Source: Bacillus xiapuensis (GTDB lineage Bacteria > Bacillota > Bacilli > Bacillales > Domibacillaceae). Taken from it: a stretch of 64,000 nucleotides of DNA. Positions 47,508 to 55,395 of this stretch are shown in pieces (positions within the stretch are counted from its first letter, which is position 1; each line of letters opens with the position of its first letter). The stretch is from positions 209,233-273,232 of the forward strand of contig NZ_KZ454939.1 of the NCBI RefSeq assembly GCF_002797355.1. Direction: 5' to 3'. A model generated the notes under the pieces. That model was not told where the DNA came from, ran no database searches, and worked only from the letters and a program-made list of their open reading frames with translations. The position numbers and the translations under genes were made by a program.

Positions 47508-47835
47508 ATAGCTCGTTCTGCCTGCTTCTCCAATGCTAGAATTCAAGAACAACGGAGGAGCAGGTGCTTCTTATCCCGCATCTAAGATTCCTGCTTCAAG
47601 AATGGAGCAGGGACCCCAAAGTCTAAGCAGGAGATCACAGCCTTTAAATGTCCGATTCCTTCGGTTCTTGGCAAAGGCGCTGCAATGTTAGCCGTCAACA
47701 GCGGAGAAGGAAAGAAGCTCCCGCTGTTTGCAGGTTCGCTTTGCGGCATGATAAATGTTGAGCCGGCCTTCTTTTTGAAACCTTTTTCCTGCGTCATCCG
47801 TATAAATCATTGACAACATGGAGAGGAGTTGCTTT
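47508..47835. other. Intergenic stretch without a supported gene
   Basis: It begins with an 11-bp, 23-base-loop inverted repeat (CCTGCTTCTCC ... GGAGGAGCAGG) that may end the preceding transcript. A 71-codon minus-strand frame (47582-47797) has no ribosome site or recognisable motif. The sequence is not A+T-rich and may be a worn-out gene. Confidence 0.4.
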
Positions 47836-49518
47836 ATGGGGAATATATTCGTATTCTCGCTGATTGTTGGTCTCGTATCAGCGATTGTTCTTATACCTTT
47901 ATCTAATCAAAAGAAAAAGCAAGAAAAAACACCGGGGAGAACGGCGATAAGATCTGCGGTTGCTGTTAGTATTCTGCTTGTGCCGGCAGTGTTGGCATTC
48001 TATTACTTCAGCAATTTAGATCGAAACCTCTCTTCGGTTTGGCCGCTATGGATCATAGTGACGGCTGCAGGAGCGGTGCTTGCTAAAGGGAAAGAGAGAA
48101 TGATCAAAGCCTCTCTTTTTGCACTTAGTTTACTAGTGGGCATCTATTTCTTCACCGCTTTTGTATTTAACGCGGATGAGAAATTCAAGTCCGCCAAAAT
48201 GGATGAAAAAGTGGAGATTGAAACGTTCGATGAGAAGAAAACACCGGCTAGTGTGCCGCCAAAATTTGCCCGCAACAAAATGAAAAAGGCCTTTGGACAA
48301 GTGCCTAAAACCAGTTATTATGAGCTGGGCCGTCTGCAGATCCAGAAGGTGAATGGCGAGTACGTGTATATTGCGCCGGTTGAGTTTTCAGGCTTATTTA
48401 AATGGTGGAAAGGGGATCGCACGCCGGGGTACTTTACGATGAGCGCCACAGATTCTTCGGAGAATCCAAAGTTCGTCAAAGCTGAAATGATATACACGCC
48501 ATCCTCCTACTTTAATAAAAATATTGAACGCCATATTCGAATGAAATATCCGAATTATATTTTTTACGGCGATGCTCAATTAGAGGTGGATGATTCAGGA
48601 AAGCCTTATTATATCCGTACATTCGGCGAGTTTATTTCTGCCCGAAATGGATTTAAGGTAAAAGGAATTGTCGCGGTTAATCCGAAGACTGGAGAAACGA
48701 AGCTGTATCACTTGAAGGATATCCCAGCATTTATTGATGGAGCGGTATCGCCGGAAGCGGTGAGCCTGAAAAACAGTTATTTCGGAAACTATGTTCACGG
48801 GTTCTGGAACAGCATCTTCGGCAAATCGGATGTCAAGCTCCCATCAGATGAGGGAACAGAAGCCAATGTCAGCCCGATTTTTGATGAACGGGGAGAAATG
48901 TATTATTTCACCGATTTCACCAGTCCGAAAGAAGGAGTGGACTCGATGCTCGGTTACTCACTCACTCATTCAAAAACAGGAGAAGCCACCTATTACACGG
49001 GCGACTCACAAGAATCATACATGGATTCTCGCGGAGCTTTAGAGATTATTGAAAAGAAATTCATTGAAAAGAAATGGAAAGGACAAATGCCCGTTTTATA
49101 TAATTTTTATGGTGAAGCCAGCTGGTTAACGCCAGTTCTTGATTCGAATGGATTTTTGCAAAATTACTTTATCGTTTCGGCCGCCAATCCGGAGATCTCT
49201 GTGTACGGGAATACGCCAAATGAAGCATTAAGGCTGTACAAGGCGGCCTTGCAAAGAGGAGGCAGTACGGTAGACGGCAGCTCTAAAGCTAAGAAGAAAC
49301 AAACGAGCGGAACCGTTCTCAGAGTGTATAAAGAAAAGTCAGGGGACTTTACGCTTGTATCTTTCCTTTTGAATAATCGCCAGAGCTATATGATTTCCTC
49401 TGAAGCCGATCCGATGGCTATTTATTTAAAGGAAGGCGATCAAGTAAAAGTGAATTATTTAGACACAGGAGAAGCCTTTTTGCCGGCTAAAGAAATAACC
49501 ATTAAAGGACTTGAATAA
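47836..49518 (+). CDS. Large membrane protein of unknown function
   Basis: A 560-residue protein: four membrane helices in the first 120 residues, then a long extracytoplasmic region (residues 130-560). The latter resembles the PepSY/peptidase-propeptide style of beta-rich folds (YYELGRLQIQKVNGEYVYIAPVEF, FVKAEMIYTPSSYFNKNIERHIRMKYP, VAVNPKTGETKLYHLKDIPAFIDG). The ATG at 47836 follows GAGGAG by 9 bases. I do not recognise a named family with confidence. It is monocistronic, with a terminator just after. Confidence 0.8.
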   Translation: MGNIFVFSLIVGLVSAIVLIPLSNQKKKQEKTPGRTAIRSAVAVSILLVPAVLAFYYFSNLDRNLSSVWPLWIIVTAAGAVLAKGKERMIKASLFALSLLVGIYFFTAFVFNADEKFKSAKMDEKVEIETFDEKKTPASVPPKFARNKMKKAFGQVPKTSYYELGRLQIQKVNGEYVYIAPVEFSGLFKWWKGDRTPGYFTMSATDSSENPKFVKAEMIYTPSSYFNKNIERHIRMKYPNYIFYGDAQLEVDDSGKPYYIRTFGEFISARNGFKVKGIVAVNPKTGETKLYHLKDIPAFIDGAVSPEAVSLKNSYFGNYVHGFWNSIFGKSDVKLPSDEGTEANVSPIFDERGEMYYFTDFTSPKEGVDSMLGYSLTHSKTGEATYYTGDSQESYMDSRGALEIIEKKFIEKKWKGQMPVLYNFYGEASWLTPVLDSNGFLQNYFIVSAANPEISVYGNTPNEALRLYKAALQRGGSTVDGSSKAKKKQTSGTVLRVYKEKSGDFTLVSFLLNNRQSYMISSEADPMAIYLKEGDQVKVNYLDTGEAFLPAKEITIKGLE

Positions 49519-49523
49519 AGGAA

Positions 49524-49554
49524 GAAAACACGATGAACTGCTCATCGTGTTTTC
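49524..49554 (+). terminator. Terminator after the large membrane protein
   Basis: A perfect 13-bp stem GAAAACACGATGA/TCATCGTGTTTTC with a 5-base loop and a TATTTT tail, 5 bases after the stop. Confidence 0.85.
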
Positions 49555-49760
49555 TATTTTACTGAATGGCAGCTGCGGCAGCCGGGGCAAAAGGAAGCGT
49601 CATCAAACTTTTTGACCAATTTTCTAAAGAATTAAAAAGTTTATCGGTGGACAACCTGACTTATGGTAAAATGATGCCGTTAAACCATCTCATATAAGCA
49701 ATGAATAGGAGATGTAGGCTTTCTATACGATGAACAGCGAAGGAGGAGGTTTATTTGCAG

Positions 49761-50018
49761 ATGTACCGCAGAAGGAATACACCAGCTTTTACTGTATTAG
49801 CTTATTTTACATTCTTTGCCGGAGTCTTTTTATTTTGTATCGGGTTATACAATGAGGATAGCTTGGAGCTAAACGAAAAAGGCTATTATATCGCTGTTAT
49901 GATTCTTGTCGCTGTCGGGGCCATTTTGACTCAAAAGGTGACAAGAGATAATGCGGAAGATCGTGAGCTAATGGCGGAGCAAGAAAGGCAACAGACTTTT
50001 TCCAAAAAAATCGACTAA
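49761..50018 (+). CDS. YiaAB-type two-helix membrane protein
   Basis: An 85-residue protein with two membrane helices (about residues 8-28 and 43-60) and the conserved RRNTPAFTVLAYFTFFAGV and KGYYIAVMILVAVGAILTQK of the YiaA/YiaB family. The function is unknown. The ATG at 49761 is preferred; a TTG at 49755 is also possible with the GAGGAGG site. Its own terminator follows. Confidence 0.82.
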   Translation: MYRRRNTPAFTVLAYFTFFAGVFLFCIGLYNEDSLELNEKGYYIAVMILVAVGAILTQKVTRDNAEDRELMAEQERQQTFSKKID

Positions 50019-50029
50019 ACTTTCATGGA

Positions 50030-50067
50030 GGAAGGTGCTGAAGAGAGCGCCTTCCTTATGTTTTTTT
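50030..50067 (+). terminator. Terminator after the YiaAB-type gene
   Basis: GGAAGGTGCT/AGCGCCTTCC stem with a T-rich tail (TTATGTTTTTTT). It isolates the following comQ promoter region. Confidence 0.8.
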
Positions 50068-50335
50068 AGGCGTTCTCTTGCAGAAGTGAACGCTTGTATG
50101 AGAGCAGACAAAGAGAAAAAAGAACCAAAAGAAACGGAGTTGTCAGATAAGTTCTTATTGAAGAAGCTGAGCCGGAATGAATAACTTAAGAATGCTGATA
50201 CAAGGAGATTTTGCGGTTTGGGTTGCGGAGATCCCAATCCCGGAACAGCTTCGTACGAAATGATGAGTCATTTGGCGGATAGGGGAAGACAAGGGAGCGG
50301 AACTGGTATTTGAGGCAGCCGTTTCCCGTTCTTCA

Positions 50336-50417
50336 CCGCAAAAACATGCGGATTACCGCAAAAAAAATAGCGGTCATCATTTAGAATATTGTGGAAGAAC
50401 TGGTTAAATGGTATGAT
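50336..50417 (+). promoter_or_regulatory. comQ promoter with ComA box
   Basis: ATGCGGATTACCGCAA at 50346-50361 differs by one base from the ComA consensus TTGCGG-N4-CCGCAA. Extra half-sites CCGCAA (50336-50341) and TAGCGG (50368-50373) flank it. Downstream lie TTGTGG (50389-50394), 17 bases, and TATGAT (50412-50417), a good vegetative promoter. ComA produced by this operon would therefore activate the operon's own transcription. The stretch from 50068 to 50335 shows no convincing gene. Confidence 0.75.
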
Positions 50418-50481
50418 AGTAATTGGTAATATGTTCAAATGAGAGGGGAGGAGGCAGGGTATTTTCGGAAAAATAGAACAA

Positions 50482-51366
50482 ATGTCGAGGGCGTATATCA
50501 AAAATTTGCAATTGACAGAGGATATTGCGGTTTTTTCCAAAGAAAAATTTAAAGACAATCGAACCCCATTTGCCAATGCTCTTAAAGTGCACTTGTATGC
50601 TTTTTCCGGCAGCTCCTGTCAAGGGAGGGAGGATATAAGTCCCTGTTTAGAAGCATTGATGCTCGCATTAGATATGATTGATGATATCCAAGATGGTGAT
50701 AATGAACAGTCGGTTTGGAAGAAAAAAGGACAAGCTGTCTCCTTGAATGCAGCGATTAGTTTGCTGACAATCTCACTGCTGCATGTATTAGCACAGGCTA
50801 ACCGCCCTGATATAGCTAAGATGATGCTGACTTATCTTTCTAGATCAATAGAGGGACAGCATCAGGATATATACGGGGATATTGCCAACGCGGAGCAGTA
50901 TATAGAAATGATCAAAATGAAGTCAGGCAGTTTACTCGCTATGGCCAATCGGATGGGAGCCATGCTGGCAGGGCATCGGGACAGTCCCATTATAGAAGAG
51001 TATTCCTGCGATTTAGGCATTGCCTCTCAACTAGAGAATGATCTGCGGGATATCGTTAAAATGGAAGAAAAAAGCGACTGGAAATTAAAAAAGAAAACCT
51101 TGCCCGTTCTTTATTTATTAAATAAGGAAATTCAAGAAGGGGAAGTCGTGCGCGCGTATTACAAGGGAGAAATTTCTTTCGAGAAGCTGAAAGAACATCA
51201 AAACGAAGTCATTCATCTGCTGAAAAAATCGGGTGCTTTGAACTACACCATAGCTCAGAAAATTCTTTATGAACAGCGGGCGCTCCGGAAAATTGAAAGC
51301 TTGCCAATAGCGGATGAGAACATTCAAAGGATAAAAGATCATTATTTTAATAGGGAGGAAGACTAA
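50482..51366 (+). CDS. comQ: ComX isoprenyl transferase, ComQ
   Basis: ComQ attaches an isoprenoid to the Trp of pre-ComX and is required for release of the pheromone. The 294-residue protein has a polyprenyl-synthase fold with the Asp-rich motif DMIDDIQDGD (Asp67, 68 and 71) and a second site QLENDLRDIVKMEEKSDWKLKKKTLPVLYLL. The ATG at 50482 has no ribosome site. A strong GGGGAGGAGG (50445-50454) is instead 6 bases from an in-frame ATT at 50461, so a rare AUU start is possible. The stop overlaps the A of the comX ATG. Confidence 0.93.
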   Translation: MSRAYIKNLQLTEDIAVFSKEKFKDNRTPFANALKVHLYAFSGSSCQGREDISPCLEALMLALDMIDDIQDGDNEQSVWKKKGQAVSLNAAISLLTISLLHVLAQANRPDIAKMMLTYLSRSIEGQHQDIYGDIANAEQYIEMIKMKSGSLLAMANRMGAMLAGHRDSPIIEEYSCDLGIASQLENDLRDIVKMEEKSDWKLKKKTLPVLYLLNKEIQEGEVVRAYYKGEISFEKLKEHQNEVIHLLKKSGALNYTIAQKILYEQRALRKIESLPIADENIQRIKDHYFNREED

Positions 51367-51521
51367 TGGAAGCAACCATTCATTACTTAACGAAATATCC
51401 TGAAGTGATTGAGCTGGTGAAACAAGAAATGGCCTCTTTAGTTGGAGTCACTAAGGAAGAAGAGCAGGCTATTATTAAATCTTTTGATGAAACCAAATTA
51501 CAATCATATTTTTGGATGTAA
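51366..51521 (+). CDS. comX: Pre-ComX quorum-sensing pheromone
   Basis: A 51-residue precursor between comQ and comP. The N-terminal part (MEATIHYLTKYPEVIELVKQ, VGVTKEEEQAIIKSFDETKL) matches the ComX leader pattern of a short helix plus Ile-rich segment. The only Trp, residue 50, is next to last (QSYFWM) and would be the isoprenylated residue. B. subtilis ComX carries its Trp a few residues from the end, so this would be a different pherotype. It overlaps the comQ stop by one base. Confidence 0.92.
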   Translation: MEATIHYLTKYPEVIELVKQEMASLVGVTKEEEQAIIKSFDETKLQSYFWM

Positions 51522-51527
51522 GCGGAT

Positions 51528-53723
51528 ATGTCCAGAAAGAAGCCGCACCTCTTTTTTTACTTGATAGCGATTAGTGCGGTGTATTTTATCACGGTGATTA
51601 TAGCCCATCCATTAATAGGCTTAAGGGTGATTCCTATCAGCGAGAACAAATGCGTGGTTACAGAAGTGTATTCACAAGGATGGGCTAGCTATAAAAATAT
51701 AAATAAAGAAACACTAGTTGATTGCCAGACTGTCTCTAATACTCCATTTAAGTTGGAGAAGCTTGACCAAATTGTTCGGCATTACAATAAGCGGGAGATC
51801 GTTACATATAAAGGAATGCCGATTAGTTACTTAATATACAGCTTTGTGCCGATCATTTATTTTATTCTTTGTTTTTTAATAGCCTTATATTTGTTCTTTA
51901 AAAAAAGTTCAAATTATAGGAGTATACTGTCATCTTACTTGCTTTTATTGGTTAGCCTCGCGTACTTAGCCAGCGGCGTATCGGCTAGGGCCGATTGGTT
52001 CGGAATGTTTATTACTTTAATATCTCTTTATTTAATTCCGATCTTGCTACTCAAATACCTCCGTATCATGATAACTAAAAAACCTCGCCGCTTATCCGCT
52101 AAGTATAGGCTGCTGCTGTATGGACTGCTTTTTATTATTGCACTCATAAATACATTAATTGGTGCGGCAAAGTTTGCTTTAATGCCGTTTATATTACTGA
52201 GTCTGGCAGTGCTGCTTTATTTTATTTCACAATTTTGGGCTATTAAACAATCGATTCACTTTGTGAAAGTGAGATTTTTTATTTGGACAATTATTTTCTC
52301 ACTGCTGCCCTTTATTTTGTTGTCAGCGATTACGGAAGTGTTATTTGGGACACAACTGATTGCCGCGGAAAATACAGCGTTTTTTTTATTGTTTATTCCG
52401 CTTTCCTTCGTATATGTTAATGTGCAAAAGGTATTCTTTGATTTTGATTTATTTATCAAAAGGCTTCTGGTTAATATTTTAATTTCATTATTGCCGGCCT
52501 CTGCATTAAGCGGAATGATCTATCTGAAAGAAGGATATTCTATATTTGTCTTTCAAGTTTTTTTGGCGGCGATTGTTCTTATGACCGCTTTCCTTTTCTT
52601 AAAGGATTTTATTGCTACCTATCTGCTGCAAAACGAACGAAAATTTCATGCCAGTTTGGCGAAGTTTTCCCAGGTATCCAGTCAAATCCATGACCGGCAA
52701 ACATTGTTTTCCTACCTCAATCGATTGGTTAGCGCTGTTCTTCAAGTGGACGACGTGAAGGCCGTTCACTATGACATCAATCATCAACCGCAGGAGAACG
52801 GACAGTGTTCCGGGCAGCCGCTTGTGAAAGAGCCGTTCAGCATCGGTGATTTGCTAGAACTCTCTGATGGGTATGCGTTAGCTGTCAGCAAAAGCAACGG
52901 AGCCTGCACGTTTCTCACTTTCTCCTATAAGCAAAAGACGACGCAATTAAATAAAGAAGAAAAGCATTGGCTTAAATCCATTGCTCATTACACCAATATT
53001 TTGCTGGAAAATCTTAAGAAAACCGAGGATTTAGTTGCTGAAATCGAAGAAATGAGAGACGGCGGTGTTTCCTCGACCATTTCGCGCACGCTCCTGCTCA
53101 TAGGGGAAAAAGAACGGGTGAAATTGGCGCAAGATATTCACGACTCGATTCTTCAAGAGCTTATATTTATCTGCAAAAACATCGAAATTATACAAAATCA
53201 ACAAGGAGAGCGGACGCATGCTTTAGAAGATATTAAGCTTCAGTTAAGTGAGCAGATTGATTTTATTCGGGAGACTTGCTATGAGCTGAACCCTTTTTTC
53301 TTAAAAGAAATTGGTTTGATTGATTCGTTAACGGCTCTTTTGGATAAGTACAGAAAATCATGCGGCTTTGAAGTGGATTTTCAGGTCAGCCATGCTAAGT
53401 TTTTCATGAATATAGATGAGGATATGGCGCTGATTTTATACAGAATTGTTCAGGAGCTGATGAACAATGCTAAAAAACATTCAAAAGCAAATTTTATTTA
53501 TGTGAGCTTAAGTTATCGTCAGAATCACTATGTGCTTGTGTATGAGGATGACGGCGTTGGATTTGATCTGAATCAAGGGCCTCATCAAAAGCATTTTGGC
53601 ATGATCGGTTTGAATGAAAGAATCCGGAGCCTGCATGGAGAATGGACGATTCACACCGAGCCTTTTCAAGGGCTGCTGCTGAGAGCGACAATACCAAGTC
53701 AAAGGAACGATGCCAATGATTAA
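51528..53723 (+). CDS. comP: ComX receptor histidine kinase, ComP
   Basis: A 731-residue sensor kinase. It has a first helix at residues 5-27, an extracellular segment of about 75 residues, then seven or so further spans to about residue 360, the polytopic sensor that defines pheromone specificity. The kinase core has HisKA_3 (KLAQDIHDSILQELIFICKNIE, phospho-His near residue 537) and HATPase motifs (QELMNNAKKHSKAN, YEDDGVGFDL). It overlaps comA by 14 bases. Its sensor should match the unusual ComX. Confidence 0.95.
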   Translation: MSRKKPHLFFYLIAISAVYFITVIIAHPLIGLRVIPISENKCVVTEVYSQGWASYKNINKETLVDCQTVSNTPFKLEKLDQIVRHYNKREIVTYKGMPISYLIYSFVPIIYFILCFLIALYLFFKKSSNYRSILSSYLLLLVSLAYLASGVSARADWFGMFITLISLYLIPILLLKYLRIMITKKPRRLSAKYRLLLYGLLFIIALINTLIGAAKFALMPFILLSLAVLLYFISQFWAIKQSIHFVKVRFFIWTIIFSLLPFILLSAITEVLFGTQLIAAENTAFFLLFIPLSFVYVNVQKVFFDFDLFIKRLLVNILISLLPASALSGMIYLKEGYSIFVFQVFLAAIVLMTAFLFLKDFIATYLLQNERKFHASLAKFSQVSSQIHDRQTLFSYLNRLVSAVLQVDDVKAVHYDINHQPQENGQCSGQPLVKEPFSIGDLLELSDGYALAVSKSNGACTFLTFSYKQKTTQLNKEEKHWLKSIAHYTNILLENLKKTEDLVAEIEEMRDGGVSSTISRTLLLIGEKERVKLAQDIHDSILQELIFICKNIEIIQNQQGERTHALEDIKLQLSEQIDFIRETCYELNPFFLKEIGLIDSLTALLDKYRKSCGFEVDFQVSHAKFFMNIDEDMALILYRIVQELMNNAKKHSKANFIYVSLSYRQNHYVLVYEDDGVGFDLNQGPHQKHFGMIGLNERIRSLHGEWTIHTEPFQGLLLRATIPSQRNDAND

Positions 53724-54375
53724 TATGATTTTAGTCGATGATCATCGAGCTGTTGCGGAAGGAACAAAGGCATTATTGGAACAGGACGGACGCTTTTTTG
53801 TACATATTTGCTCGGATGAGAGCGGCATATACGGCATTATGGAAACGACTAATATAGATATTCTTTTAATCGACCTATACATGCCGGGGCTCAATGGAGT
53901 CGAATTATCGAAACGGATATTAGATAACTTTCCGCACGCCCGGATTATTATATATACAGGGTTTGATCTTGGGCAGCATTTTAATTTAATTGTTGAAACG
54001 CAAGTATCAGGATTTATTAGTAAAAGTGCCTCTCGCGAACAGATCGTTAACGCGATTGAAGCGGCATTAAGGGATGAGGTAGTGATTCCAATTCAATTGT
54101 TTAGGCAATTAAGAAGGGGTCCTATGGTTTCAGCTGTTCCAAAAGAAGGAAAACTGAGTGATATCAACCTGACAAAAAGAGAAGTGTACATTTTAATGGC
54201 TATTTCAGAAGGCCGGACAAATAAAGAGATTGCCCAGCAATTAAATTACAGTCAGCGAACGATAGAATATTCCATTACGAATCTCTTTGATAAATTGCAG
54301 GTGAAATCCAGAACGGAAGCCTTGTCGAAAGCGAGAAAATATCAATTGCTTCCCATCGTCCATATAGATGATTAA
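53710..54375 (+). CDS. comA: Competence/quorum response regulator, ComA
   Basis: A 221-residue NarL-type regulator activated by ComP. The receiver has Asp10 and Asp11, phospho-Asp55 in LLIDLYMPGL, and Lys in SGFISKSASRE. The LuxR-type HTH is LTKREVYILMAISEGRTNKEIAQQLNYSQRTIEYSITNLFDKLQVKSRTEAL. It binds TTGCGG-N4-CCGCAA boxes; two candidate boxes flank this locus. It is the last gene of comQXPA. Confidence 0.95.
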   Translation: MPMINMILVDDHRAVAEGTKALLEQDGRFFVHICSDESGIYGIMETTNIDILLIDLYMPGLNGVELSKRILDNFPHARIIIYTGFDLGQHFNLIVETQVSGFISKSASREQIVNAIEAALRDEVVIPIQLFRQLRRGPMVSAVPKEGKLSDINLTKREVYILMAISEGRTNKEIAQQLNYSQRTIEYSITNLFDKLQVKSRTEALSKARKYQLLPIVHIDD

Positions 54376-54413
54376 CATACAGAGAGTACTCTTGAGGGCA
54401 TCGCAGTTGACTT

Positions 54414-54482
54414 TTGCGGTGTCCTTATTATTTTGTGGTTTTCCGCAAATGGTTTGTGGCAGCCGTTTAGTATAAATATGCT
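54414..54482 (+). promoter_or_regulatory. Second ComA-box promoter, downstream of comA
   Basis: TTGTGGTTTTCCGCAA at 54433-54448 differs by one base from the ComA consensus. A full half-site TTGCGG lies at 54414-54419. A promoter follows: TTGTGG (54454-54459), 17 bases, TATGCT (54477-54482). The -35 hexamer is identical to that of the comQ promoter. The TTGCGG half-site also falls in a weak hairpin that may end the comA transcript. It points to the small ORFs at 54696 and 54863. Confidence 0.65.
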
Positions 54483-54695
54483 AGAGTAATAGGTAAGTGC
54501 TTGATAAAATACCCATTTTTTGTGAAAAGAATTGGTAAAGGCATTTGTACGAGACTGAATACATAGGGCGTTTTTTTTCACTAACTTTTCATCTTCACCA
54601 GTGTGAAAAAAAGCAAGAAAAGAATCTACATAATGGTTAATAAGTTTTTGCAGATAACGGGTGATATAAGCGCCATCTAACTTAAGAGGAAGGGA

Positions 54696-54824
54696 GTGAA
54701 GGACCATTATAGTATTCAAGATCAGCCTGTTAAGCGATGCTGCCGCGGCTATGAGCAATTTTCAACCTATATACAGCCAGTTCTAGGGAGAAGAGGGATT
54801 AATGCATTAATAGGGATCATCTAG
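54696..54824 (+). CDS. Candidate small protein downstream of a ComA box
   Basis: A 42-codon frame starting at GTG with AGGAAGGGA just upstream, reading MKDHYSIQDQPVKRCCRGYE then QFSTYIQPVLGRRGINALIGII. It has a Cys-Cys pair and a hydrophobic C-terminal tail. I do not recognise it. The only support is its position about 200 bases after the ComA-box promoter, its ribosome site and the absence of any other gene there. Confidence 0.4.
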   Translation: MKDHYSIQDQPVKRCCRGYEQFSTYIQPVLGRRGINALIGII

Positions 54825-54862
54825 GGATTATACGAAAAGCGTAAAAGAAAGGAGCCCTATCA

Positions 54863-55090
54863 TTGATTCAATCAGTTCAGCAAATAAAAACAGACAAACA
54901 GTTGCTTAAGCTTTTGGAGAACCCTTGTACTTTCGTCTGGACTAACGATGAACGGAGAGAAATCAAAATTAATCCGCATCCATGGGAAGGGTATGCTAGC
55001 TACCAGTTTATAGATATACCGCGTCACGGTATTTGTCCGATTGAAAACCTATGGGAATTTACAAAATTAATTAAAAGTAAATCGGTTTGA
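54863..55090 (+). CDS. Hypothetical 75-residue protein after the com locus
   Basis: It starts at TTG with AAAGGAG 9 bases upstream. The protein is soluble and charged, with aromatic residues (FVWTNDERREIKINPHPWEGYASYQF, then HGICPIENLWEFTKLIKS). I do not recognise the family. It may be co-transcribed with the small ORF at 54696 from the ComA-box promoter, and a strong terminator follows at 55251. Confidence 0.6.
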   Translation: MIQSVQQIKTDKQLLKLLENPCTFVWTNDERREIKINPHPWEGYASYQFIDIPRHGICPIENLWEFTKLIKSKSV

Positions 55091-55250
55091 GGAATTTGAA
55101 AGAAATATTCAAAATGCGCCGTTCTCCATAGAAATTAGGAAGCTTTCCGCTTCGAGGAACAGTGATTGCCGGCTCAGCCAATGATCTTCTTACTCCAGAG
55201 AGGTTTTGGCTAGCGGTCTCTGCTTGTCAGCGGCTGTCTTACTGCAAAAG

Positions 55251-55302
55251 GTCTCTATTAAAAATGGGCTGTATTGCCTTTATTTTAAATAGAGGCTTTT
55301 TT
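55251..55302 (+). terminator. Terminator of the small-ORF transcript
   Basis: GTCTCTATT-AAAA pairs with TTTT-AAATAGAGGC across a 17-base loop, then TTTTTT. It is about 160 bases after the stop of the 75-residue gene; nothing else lies between. Confidence 0.75.
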
Positions 55303-55395
55303 GTATTTGAAAAAATATCTTTCTATGCCCGCTAGCGTCTTTTAAAGCAGTATAATAGACATAGCTTTCTATATTATCATGCAGAGGTGGCAACA

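Noticed and set aside
47582-47797. Minus-strand 71-codon frame
   Set aside because: No ribosome site, no recognisable motif and no neighbours on that strand.
50098-50184. 28-codon frame upstream of comQ as a DegQ equivalent
   Set aside because: Length and sequence (MRADKEKKEPKETELSDKF) do not resemble DegQ, and it has no convincing promoter or ribosome site.
54372-54758. Minus-strand 128-codon frame after comA
   Set aside because: It has no ribosome site, crosses the ComA-box promoter and has no recognisable composition or motif. The plus-strand signals explain the region better.
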